DNA from: Strigamia acuminata
Taxonomy: Eukaryota; Arthropoda; Chilopoda; Geophilomorpha; Linotaeniidae
Direction: 5' to 3'
NCBI GenBank assembly: GCA_949358305.1
Contig: OX442315.1
Span: 17,758,427 to 17,822,426, forward strand
DNA: 64,000 nucleotides
Part shown: positions 1-22,797 of the stretch, piece by piece
How the letters are laid out: each line of letters starts with the position of its first letter
Numbering within the stretch: the stretch's first letter is position 1
Made by a program: the position numbers and the translations under genes
Notes under the pieces: generated by a model
Seen by the model: only the letters and a program-made list of their open reading frames with translations
What the model was told of the DNA's origin: nothing
Databases searched by the model: none

Positions 1-1269
<1,269 letters not shown>

Positions 1270-1786
1270 ACTTTTATAACCTGTACCCAAGACTCAAAGC
1301 GGCTCCACTTGCGGATATGACACAATCTATACAATCAACCAATGAAAGCACGCAACAGTTGAATATAAATCGATTCTGTCGGCGCATGCGTGAATCATCT
1401 CTTAGTTCAGTCAGTGGTGAAACTAAAGATGGAAACTCATCATTCTTTTTATAAAAATCAAAACAAAACAAAAATCGATAGTAAACTTTATTCATTCAGA
1501 GAATCCCCTTATTTTCATTGGTCAGTGGGGAACGTCATTCAAACAGAAAAAGTCCTTATGACTGGTTCGTTTTATGTGCTGCCATGCCATGTTTGTTGCG
1601 AAGGTGAACACATTGGCTGAGATGATCACCTGATCATTTCCTTTTACTTACACTGGCTGGATAACTTAAAAAATGTCATAAAAATAAGACAAACCATTTT
1701 CTGTAAATCACCAAATCTTTATTTCGAGTTTATAAAGATATGGTACCGTAACACCAATGTGCAATGAATTAATTACAAAAAAAAAA

Positions 1787-4933
<3,147 letters not shown>

Positions 4934-6170
4934 GACGAATGTTAATTTAATTTGGTTTTTTTTCAGTTTCAATTCAAGTTTTGTTTTGAATTTTTTTTTC
5001 CTAAACAAGAAAAGCGAGGAAAAACTGCATCCATTAATATCTATTTTTGTTATTTTTTCACCATGTTTAAACTCATAATCATAAGAACACGATAATATTT
5101 ACATTTAAAGTTTGATGTATTATTAAATTAGGTGAAAAGAACTTGCTTGATTTTGTGCGTGCAGCTAGTTTAGTTGTAAACGGAGAGGATTTGTTAAAAA
5201 TAGCAACTTATAGCTCAATCACAATGCAATGTTAAAATCGTGCTTCCATTTATTCAATAAAAATCGCATTGCATTAAAACACTGCAAATTGCAACTGCAA
5301 TATTGTGCAATGTAGCATATCACACATTAAGAATCCGGTACATTTATTTTAGTGTTAAAATATTTTTTGTTAATGTGATTGTAAAAATGGAAATAAAGCA
5401 ATTAACAAGTTGGTGAATTTAAGTGTCGAGACTTTTATTTACTTAATAATAATAATAATAATAATAAAATTAAAATTTCGTTCTTGTTGAAAAAACAGAC
5501 AGGCAACAGATGTTTCAAGAAATTACTGATCAAAATGTGTATAGTGGGTTGAATGGTAATTTCACCGACCCAATTTTAATTCGAATTTATCATTTGTGCT
5601 GCAAGATAATTGAATCAAATTGAAAGAAAAAACAAAGAAAAACGCATCTATTACAAATACAACAGAAACCATTGAAGCCCAAGATCGACGTAAAATTAAA
5701 TTTTAAAAAAAAGAAAAAACATTTACATTTGTCCACATTATACCTGGAATGGAACTAAAGGCATAAAGTAATTTATAATTATAAACTTACTTCTGAATAT
5801 AGATATTAGGCATTATAAAACAATATCTAGTTTGTCCCTATGACGGAAAACAAACAAAAAAACGAAAACCACAATTAAATTTTAAAATAAATTAACATTT
5901 TTTTCCCCACCTGGAAAAAGAACAAGATAAACAAAAATCACTTTATACGATCAAATAAGAAAATCAAGGGTGAAAAAATTCCTCTCACGTGCTGACAGAA
6001 AGCAAAAAAAATCTTTCATGATTATCCAAAACATTCACTAAATTCACAATTGAGAATTGGACAAATGTCCGAGCGTTTACAAATTTCTTCTATCACAAAA
6101 CACTTTCTACCTAACTCGAAACACGCCTTTCAGTCACTGAAAAACGACGCTTTAACGTTTTCAACTCAAG
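4934..6170. other. Convergent 3' UTR / intergenic stretch
   Basis: AT-rich DNA between the stop codons of the synaptophysin-family gene (plus) and KDM5 (minus). AATAAA motifs near 5260 and 5393 are plausible poly(A) signals for the plus-strand gene. A short ATA triplet run lies at about 5447-5466. I see no coding potential. Confidence 0.6.
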
Positions 6171-14598
<8,428 letters not shown>

Positions 14599-15342
14599 TT
14601 ACAGTTCGCACGTAACCGTTTACGATGAGGTCGATTAAGGGAAAGTTGCCCTAAAAATTTCTGTGTGTTTCTTCAAAACCCCCTCATCCTTTCTGCAGAC
14701 AATCAACCGTAGGACGTCCAAACCGTATCACCGCTGTAGCACGTACGCATGCACTTCCGAGATTAAAACGTAGTGCCACCTATCAAAAACGGAAATGAAA
14801 TGAAACTCATTAACTAACAAGTTAATTTTAACTTTTCTTCTTCGATTTTTACGCATCAATTCTCAATGGTTTGTGTCATTAATTAATTATGTACGATCAA
14901 TTAATGGATGCGGAAGGATGTTAGTAATTATACACTGTATGCTAGTCAACAGGACTACGTGAACAAACACAAGGTACGGCTAGATCGCTTGAAATCGACA
15001 TTACGAAGTATATATTTAAGCTTTAAAAAGTTCGGTTTACCTCCGAGAAGCACTGGGAATTGCGTATACTTCTTTAACTCGCGGAAACAATATTACGCCT
15101 GGATCTTATGTGGATAAGCTTTGCAATGAAACACTACGAGGAACTTGCTTGCTTATGTCTCTTTAAGTGTTGTAAACTCGAATCTTATTGGTTAATTAAT
15201 ACTCGGCCAATCACGGTCGTCGGTATAATCTCGCGGCCCGTTTAAAAGGCGATTTTAAACGGAAATGGCACGCAGCAAGTAATGGGGGACTTTTATCGTG
15301 ATTTCTTGTTACGTATTGACGTTTTTATACCTATTTAGTTCG
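14599..15342. promoter_or_regulatory. Bidirectional promoter between KDM5 and CCDC77
   Basis: Starts at 14598 (minus) and 15343 (plus) diverge from this 744-bp gap. At about 15185-15240 it has an inverted CCAAT (ATTGGTTAATT) close to a direct one (CGGCCAATCACGG) and a CG-rich patch (TCTCGCGGCCCG), typical of TATA-less divergent promoters. A pyrimidine stretch ending in TTTAG at 15338 could be the acceptor of a 5' UTR intron of CCDC77. Confidence 0.5.
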
Positions 15343-16990
15343 ATGCGGAAAAACTTTTCGTGTCATCAGATGACCGATGGATCGAGACGGACGTCGGAAT
15401 TGGAAAGTTTAGGCTGTTGTCAGGATTTATTTCGTTATTATGAAGAGAAATTTGAAAAATATGAATGCGATTACTCCGTTCTGGATAAACGCTTGGAAGA
15501 ATACAAGTTTGCTTTTCAAGATTACGTAAATACGCATTTTAGAGAGTCAAGATATTTGAAAATAACAAGATTTTTTCGTTACAGTATCGGTTAGAAATGC
15601 AGCTATGTCAACGTGATGAGGAAATTTCGAGTCTACAGCAAGCGCTGAGTGATTTACAAGTTGCTTTTGTAGATGAGAAAGCAAAAGCTAACAAATATGA
15701 AGTTGAGAATAAAATTTTAAGAGTATGGTTTTTATTTTGTAATTAAAATTCCATGTGTATAATTTTTTTTTTTTTTTTTTTCTTTAAGATTCATGAATCA
15801 GATTTGACAAAACGATTGCAACATTTTATGCATCCGCCGTCAGAGAACGGATTGGAAGAGGAAAAAGAACTACGCACGTAGAAATTCGTTAATGTATCGT
15901 TTAATTTTGATTTTAATTGAATTAAATTGTATTACAGATGCTTGTTGCAATTATGATCATTGCAGCGAGTTGATGAAACAGGTATTTCGTTTTTTTCAAA
16001 AAAAAATTAAGGTTATAAAATCAAAATATTTTTTAGATTAGAATATTAAAAGAACAAATAGAAATCAACTTGACTATAAATGGAGAACAAAGAGACATGT
16101 TCGTCACGGACAGAAAAATTCGCATACAAGAGACTGAGGCTGCGCAAAGACGAGATGCTCATCAAATAAAATCATTAACAATCAAGTAAAATTACACGCA
16201 TAGTGAAAACGAAAAAGATAAAAATTAAATTTAAAATGTTTTATTTTTATTATTTTAGACTGAAAAAAATGCAAGAAATGCTTCACGATAGTACTAAAGA
16301 ATACTTCAACTTGCACAGGCATTTTTTAGCCGTAGATAAACAGAAACTTGCACAAAAAAACATGAAATGTTATACAGACGGACACGAAAAATCACCTTGT
16401 GTACCTTGCGCTCATAATTATTGTGTGCCTCGTGACCCTCCAGCACCACCATCTGTCGTACTTGAACGGAGGCATAAAGCACCAACAAAACTAAGACAAA
16501 CACAACCCAAATGTAGTTACACGAGGTGTAACAGGAATGTCTCGTGTGAAGTGAGTTATCGGGTTTATTTAGGCGAAATTTAATAATTGTTGTTGTTTTT
16601 CAATTGTCCAGAGACCAAGAGAGGACGTTCAAACCGAACTCGATCGTTGGAAAAGGAAATTCGAAGCTTTGGAAACGAGACGACAATTAGAAATAAACGG
16701 TTTTCAAAACGATATCAAATTACTCCGAAACCAACTAAATTCCATAGAAAAACAATTGTTTAAGGTACGTTAAAGGGTGCTTGAACTGAAAGAAATAATA
16801 AATAAAGTGAAACCTTGGCCTCGTTTATTTTTCTCTCTCGCAGTTTTACGATAACAGAAATTCAGAAAAAGATGGCGCTGTGCTTAGAGTGATTCACCAA
16901 ACAGAAACCCGATCGAAGAACATATCAAATTGCGTCCGAGATATTAAACGACAAATTTACACGATGGAAAATGAACTGAGAAGCATTTGA
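15343..16990 (+). CDS. CCDC77: Coiled-coil domain-containing protein 77 homologue
   Basis: Centrosome/cilium-associated coiled-coil protein. Proposed exons: 15343-15525, 15585-15722, 15789-15877, 15966-15981, 16037-16185, 16259-16550, 16612-16764 and 16844-16990, giving 388 residues in one frame. The diagnostic part is near the N-terminus: ESLGCCQDLFRYYEEKF, then EEISSLQQALSDLQVAF and NKYEVENKILRIHESDL. These line up with the family's LLEYY...EIAELQKALSDMQ...LRIRELED block as I remember it. The rest is heptad-rich coiled coil with a cysteine-containing insert (CVPCAHNYCVP, about residues 235-260). The 16-nt fourth exon is the only solution I found that keeps frame; the neighbouring acceptor at 15937 leads to a stop. 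The human protein is longer (about 490 residues), so the ends may be trimmed here. Confidence 0.8.
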
Positions 16991-17106
16991 GGTGGTCGCA
17001 CTGTGTGTTTTATACAATGCAATTTTTTGGATTTTATTTTGACAAGTAGATCACACGACAAACAATTTCATCAAATTAAATAAATGTCAAAATAAAAGTT
17101 TTATTT

Positions 17107-17891
17107 TTAATGAATGTAGATTCCACCCATTTTTGGTTTTCTTGCGTAGCCGGCGTTAGATTGCATTAAATGTGTCCTTTCTAGAAAAAACAAAACCGCG
17201 ACGAATTAAACGAATAAACGACACACGACAGAGAAATTAATCGCGCAGTTTCTTACCTATTGCTAGTTTTGAAGTCTGAACGACACGCCGCTTGGGATAT
17301 GTAGATACAACCAAAACGTGACATTTGAATGGTTTGAGTGTTGATGATTTATAAGGTTCTGGTTCGACAAAATTTCTACAAATTGTAGATTTTGTAAATT
17401 CTCAATAAAATGGGAGGGGAAAAAAATGGCGATCGAATAGAATACCTTCTTAGACATACGTGTGGTATATCGTGTTTAACAACTTCAGCGTTCGGTGAAT
17501 TGAATTGCTCATAATGGTTATATTTACTTTCGAGATGAAAATCCAATTTATCTGGTTGTGGGTGAAATTTACTGAACTCCACAGTCTTGTAATAACTGCA
17601 CAGAGTTCTGTTAAGATAAAGTCGGTGCCATGGCTCTTGTCGTTGAACTTCTTTAAAAGGTCTCGGTTGGGAAGACGATTCGGACTACAACAACCAAGAA
17701 AAACCAAGTATGTAACCAAGAATATAACCAAGTATAAAAGCAATCGTATAACCAGGAATCTATAAATTACATCCGTAAAAAAACGAACAAGAATCAAGAA
17801 AATTATCGAGCTCGCTCACTTGATCAATCACATTTCTGCAAACAGTGCAAGTTTTCATGGGCTTGTCTCCACTTCGAGAAATTTCACACAT
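17107..17891 (-). CDS. CFAP276: Cilia- and flagella-associated protein 276 (C1orf194-like)
   Basis: Microtubule inner protein of motile-cilium doublets. Four exons (17820-17891, 17446-17684, 17257-17375, 17107-17180) give 167 residues; the human protein has 169. The core KEVQRQEPWHRLYLNRTL...PDKLDFHLESKYNHYEQFN matches the family's QQQEPWSRLNSTPT...KDDLDFRLAALYNHH, and the C-terminus MQSNAGYARKPKMGGIY matches AATNGGYSRKKDGGFFS. All junctions are GT-AG and in frame. The ATG at 17891 (MCEISRSGD) gives the family length; an upstream in-frame ATG at 17960 would add 23 residues and crowd the TEX264 promoter. The N-terminus has a CxxC (TCTVCRN) absent from the human protein. It lies tail to tail with CCDC77, another cilium-linked gene. 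Confidence 0.87.
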
Positions 17892-18069
17892 AATTTGTTT
17901 ATTAAAAAATCGAACGTATTGAAAGTAAGGAAATAAGCCGCATGCGGCCCCAGACCACAAGGACCACCATTTGCTTATAGTTGCCTTGGTAACTCGAAAT
18001 GGCGACTCATCGTGTACGAACCGGAAGTACGCCCCGAATAACCAACCGCGCAGGTGTCAATCTTATACG

Positions 18070-19654
18070 ATGGAGACTGAACTCAATCTTGTTCTCGCAA
18101 TTTTAGGAATTTTGCTTCTGTTATTTCTCACGATATTCGCTCTTCTAGTGCATTCCGGGCTATTTACCAATTTTGAAATCAGGGCTGGTAAACCACCGTT
18201 TGATAACATTCAAGTTGCGTACAGATTCGCGAGAGGCCCCTACAAAAACGCAGGCAATCTATTCACAGAAGTGCACTTGTTGGTGCCCAGCCTCAAGACA
18301 ATAGGAGTTTATTACGACGATCCGCAAGAAGTAAGGCTTAAATCAACTTTTTATTTGCTAGGAAATAGTGGAATCGTACGCTATCTCATGATCGGCAACA
18401 TCCTGACTCATTAACAAGCAGCTGTTAATCGGAAGTAAACATTTCCGCCGCCATCTTGCACGATCATAAGCCTAGAAATATACATTTTATCAGTTTTTTG
18501 CTGGGTCATTGATTGATTTGGTGTGTTTTTTCTTTTGTGTTTTTACAGGTGTCATCGTCCGACTTGCGGTTTATAGTGGGCGCTGTTTTGGATGACAATA
18601 AAGATGAGAAATCGAAAGAAAACGAAAAAATATTACTCGATCAAGGATATAAATTGATTACGTTCCCAGCCGTGAGCAACGCTATTACCACGACGTTTCC
18701 TTTTAAAAATACCTTGTCTATATTCATCGCTGTGTCGAGGGTGTATCCACAGCTCAACGAATTCATCAAGGTACATTTTCGATTTCTAATGGTTATAATT
18801 CGGGTTTTAAATTTCACTTTTTATTCTGCTGGTGTAGGTTCGTTCCTTATGCGCCCATCCGATGATCGAAGTGTACGATAAAGGCACGATTATCTTCGTA
18901 GCTCCATTGGCCAGACAAGATGAATTTTATGTACCCGAGGTAGAGCATATATTATTATCATACAAAGTGTAGAGCGACTGTGAAGATATATACAATAAAG
19001 ATGCAAGTTGAGCACAGTTTGGGAGCCAGATGAAAAGTTTACACAATTATTATTGTGATTATTATTATTGTTATAATTATAAAATAGGAATTTGGTTTTG
19101 TATTTTCCATATTTTGAATTTCATGTTTTGTTACTATCGAGATGAGAGTTAAATTTATCTACAGTTGGAAATACAAAATATAGAATACAAAACCGTTTCT
19201 GAATATCTTACAGTAAACGTCTGCAAATTTTGTTTTTTTTCTTAAATGAAGTAAAACCTGTAAAAGTAAGAATAGATGTTTAATGATGTCGAACAAGGTG
19301 TAGCCATCTGTTGGAGAAACTAAGAAGTATTTGTAGTTCTATTCACATTCATGACACTTTTTATCGTGCCAGTTACAAGTTTAATTATTCAATGTATTAA
19401 GAAACCATCTAATTTTCAATTTTCCATGCACTTAGGCAAAGGAAGGCGAAGGGAGCGACGAGGAACGCTCTTCGGCAAAAATCCAAGATCTGTCATCACA
19501 CGATACTACAAAATCAAAAGAGAGATTAAGTCTCGATCCAACAATCCAGTCACAATCAACAGGTGGAAATTTAAGCCCAAACAAGAGCGAAAATGGATCA
19601 CCGGCCGACGACAGTGCTGGATCTTCGTTCGAAGAGCTCAACATGGATTCCTAA
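18070..19654 (+). CDS. TEX264: TEX264 homologue, ER-phagy receptor
   Basis: Single-pass ER membrane protein that recruits LC3/GABARAP during selective ER autophagy. Exons 18070-18330, 18549-18770, 18838-18939 and 19436-19654, all phase 0, give 267 residues. An N-terminal transmembrane helix (residues about 5-30) is followed by a GyrI-like domain with IRAGKPPFDNIQVAYRF, LLVPSLKTIGVYYDDP, TTTFPFKNTLSIFIAVSRV and LARQDEFYVPE, close to the human protein throughout. The C-terminal tail is disordered and acidic/serine-rich. It ends in DDSAGSSFEELNMDS, keeping the FEEL LC3-interacting motif with an acidic/serine run before it. The tail is shorter than in vertebrates, so the LIR sits almost at the C-terminus. 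The start at 18070 is the first ATG giving the membrane anchor. Confidence 0.95.
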
Positions 19655-21492
19655 AACTGTCGTTTATAACTGCCAACACGAAACAAGCTACACTTAAATC
19701 TGTATGGCAATTTTATCAATGTAACATGTAAACTATAATTAATTAAAAAGTAGCTTTTTTTGAAACAAAAAAAAAGTTATTTTCAAACTACCAAAGCCGC
19801 AGCACGCCTCACGTTTATTCACTCGTGACATAAAAATTGTTTATGTAAAAAAAAGAAAGTTTTTTGTTTTTGTTCTCATTAGCACGCAAGTGAATATTAA
19901 ATGAAATCCAAATGTATTTGGAATTGTTTCTAATTTTTTTTTCATATTTAATCTATGCTTTTGGTATATAAAAAAGTATAACAAATTACGCACCGCTTTG
20001 ATCCACAAGATTATTGTATGGATCAATTCTGGGGTTTTTGTGCTGGTGCTGCAGTCACCAGACACGTAAACCTGTACTATTGTAAGCCGTACAAATATTG
20101 TAGTGAGCTCAAAGTAGTCGAAATATAGTTGAAATGAGAAATGAATTAGAGCTAAGATTTTTAAGTATTATTTCGCGCAGTATTTAATGTAGAGAGAGAC
20201 AACGATTTCTTCTATGTATTATAATTGTTATGAATTTCTACTTTATTTTGCTTTTGTTTTGACTTTGCAATGAATTTTTCAAATAGTTTTGTTTGCTTTA
20301 ATTTTTCTTTGAAAACTATTTAAGTGCTGTTAGTTTTTAATTTTATTTAGAAAAAATTGATTATGATATTATAATGCCAAGAAAACCTGAAACGATACTT
20401 TGTAGAAGTTTTTAATTTAAAAAAACAATAGAATTAATTAGTAATTACAGTACTACTGCATTTTCACTCAATCAATCAATAAATCAATAAATCGCACACA
20501 TGGAATATGATAGTATACATACTTAAAAAAAAAGAATTATTATAATTATTTTTCCAACTAATCAAATAAAAATAAAAAAGTAAATCTGTCTCTGCTACAT
20601 TCCGTAAATTATAAAAATGAAAACTCAAATATAAAGAATAATCGTGTTTTTTCTATGACTAGCAAACTATTTCAATAGTGGAGGTGGAACAATGTTTTAT
20701 CATGTTGAATCTGTGATGCTGTTGTTTTCTTGTTTGCCTTGCATTAATCCGTGTTGTCTATTTAAAAAAAAAGAAGGAAAAAAAATGAAATTGTTTTTTT
20801 TCCCTTTTATTTTGTTAAAATTTATGCTTATATTCAAATAAAATTAGTTTCAACTTACAATTATACTCACAAATAACAAACTTTTCCTTTATTTGTTTTC
20901 TTTTTTTCTTTATTATGTGGGAATATTGCATCAGATTTATCTCTATTCATGGCCATCCCATTGCTAATAACGGTGAAAGAGATTTCCTTCCAATTTCCGA
21001 CTGATTAATCATTCATAAATAAAAGACGCCTTCTACTGAGGAAATTAAAATTTAAATCCAACGGCTTATTCAACCGTCTTTGCTTCCAATCGCTAATTTT
21101 TTTTTCTTTTTTATAATTAAAAAATATGAGTTTTTCTTTTTTTTCTTCTATATAATAAAGTAAAGAATAACAATTCCCCTTATTAACAAAATTTCTGTTC
21201 AAGCTGCGATTAAAAGATAAATTCTATTTAAAATCAATAAGCTTTATATTAATTTAAAAAATTCACATAATTTAGATTAAACTAGAAAACTTACCTCGCA
21301 ACAAATTAGATCATGATGTATATTGTAATCAATAAAATAAAAGAAAATGTAGTGACTCGAATTAGTTTTAAAATTTTTATTCTTCTTCAATTTTCAACAT
21401 TTAAAACCGTCCGTGTGCTCACTAAGCAGCGATCAAATATTCAAATCGATGATTAAATTTCTAAATTATCAAACATATGAGAAATAATATAT
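19655..21492. other. AT-rich intergenic DNA
   Basis: This is the TEX264 3' UTR and beyond. It is very AT-rich, with several AATAAA-like motifs (for example around 20478-20490 and 20562-20572) and long poly-T/poly-A runs near 20760-20910 and 21090-21150. I see no credible coding exon or RNA gene. It ends at the target site of the LTR element. Confidence 0.5.
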
Positions 21493-22621
21493 TGTCACGG
21501 CCCGTGTTTCCTACGCGTATAGTTTACGCATTGTTAACCCGTGTTTGTGTTGTATTAAACCTTAATTTGTCTTTACCTTTGTTGTTTTGTTTATGTTTGA
21601 TACGTGAGTTTTCCTCATTTTCCTTCTATCTTATCTCTTACTCTCTCCTAACTTTCTCTTCATTCTCTCACTTTTCTCTTATCTACTCCTAGTTTTTCTT
21701 CTTTAGTTTATGATTTCGATGCAAGTCTATTTGCATATCTATTCTGGTCATCACGCGTCGTCATCAGTCATACTCATCGGTATGCACCGACAGTGGTGAT
21801 TGGCTCTTGACTCTTCCGTGATTGGTCAAGCTTGGTTGAGTCCAAGTTTACCTCTCACCCTATTTTTCCTTTTTTGCTTCAGTTGATCTCAGTATCCCGA
21901 ACGCGTAGGTGCTCCTTTGGAGCCAGTGCTCATGGCTGAGGTTTAACTCCGAAGCTCACTCGTGGCTTTGCTTTCGCCCTGGAATTCTGCAACACGGTTT
22001 CAGGCTTTCATTTCATTTCGCGTGTTAACTCACGGTTTTACACCACTCGTTCACCATTTGTTTTCCTGCTCCTTTTTGTTCATGTTTTATCGCCGTGACG
22101 CGTTATCCAAGGCCAAACAGGATTTGTTGGCCATAAGTTTGAAGTTTGTGTCTTTCATTTCGCTTGCGCGTGCGTTTAGCTTAGTTTAGCCGCCTGCCAT
22201 TCGGGCTTTAGCTTTAATTAAGCATTGAGTCAGGTTTAGAGTTAGGTTTAGGGCCCGTGCGTTGTATAAGCACGAGTAAATTGCCCATCCTCGTTCAAAC
22301 TCGACAGTTTGGGGTTGCTTATGAGCCACTACGAGACGTGCATTCGTTTGCCTTCGTGTGAAAACACGATTGTTGGCGGGTCACGCGTTGGGTTTTGGTT
22401 CAGACGCGACTACCGGACATTCTGTCCCCGAGTTTTACAGCTCGGGATACCCGGCCACAAATAAATATTAGTGTGGTGCACAGTATCTGAGAGTGTGTTA
22501 GCTGCCACTTCCTGCGCACATTCGATTTACGGCAGGTACGCAACTACCAGGGTGTGTGAATTTACTGTTTCGCGGCGTCTTTCAAACGCTTCTAAACCAC
22601 CTAGACTCGCGATCCATCACA
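21493..22621 (+). repeat. 5' LTR of the Gypsy element
   Basis: 1129 bp, TG...CA ends, same length and, as far as I can read, same sequence as 30702-31830. It contains an AATAAA at 22460-22465 near the presumed R/U5 border and a hairpin-like CCCCGAG...CTCGGG just before it. Confidence 0.95.
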
Positions 22622-22623
22622 CT

Positions 22624-22641
22624 TGGTGCCGAAACCCGGGA
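22624..22641 (+). promoter_or_regulatory. Primer binding site complementary to tRNA-Phe
   Basis: TGGTGCCGAAACCCGGGA starts 2 nt after the 5' LTR. It is the exact complement of the 3' 18 nt of animal tRNA-Phe(GAA), whose acceptor and T arm read ...TCCCGGGTTTCGGCA plus CCA. This marks the minus-strand strong-stop priming site and the element's plus orientation. Confidence 0.88.
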
Positions 22642-22797
22642 CTATCCCGTAGCTTTTCGATTGCTAGCCGTATAAACTGTTTCCAGTGGGCTAGTAATCA
22701 TTATTCGGAAAACAAAGGTCGAGTGGTATCGTTACTCGCCTTTTTTAGAGTGGATCATCCATTTGAGTTTTGCTGCTAAATTGCTTGAGTTGACGCA

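Noticed and set aside
14908-15117. Short ORF with MRKDVSNYTLYA as an upstream coding exon of CCDC77
   Set aside because: It lies in the KDM5/CCDC77 promoter gap, has no family similarity, and no splice solution clearly joins it to the conserved part that starts at 15343.
17889-17960. Upstream start (MWSGAACGLF) for CFAP276
   Set aside because: Possible, but the downstream ATG at 17891 already gives the family length, and the extension would leave only about 110 bp to the TEX264 start.
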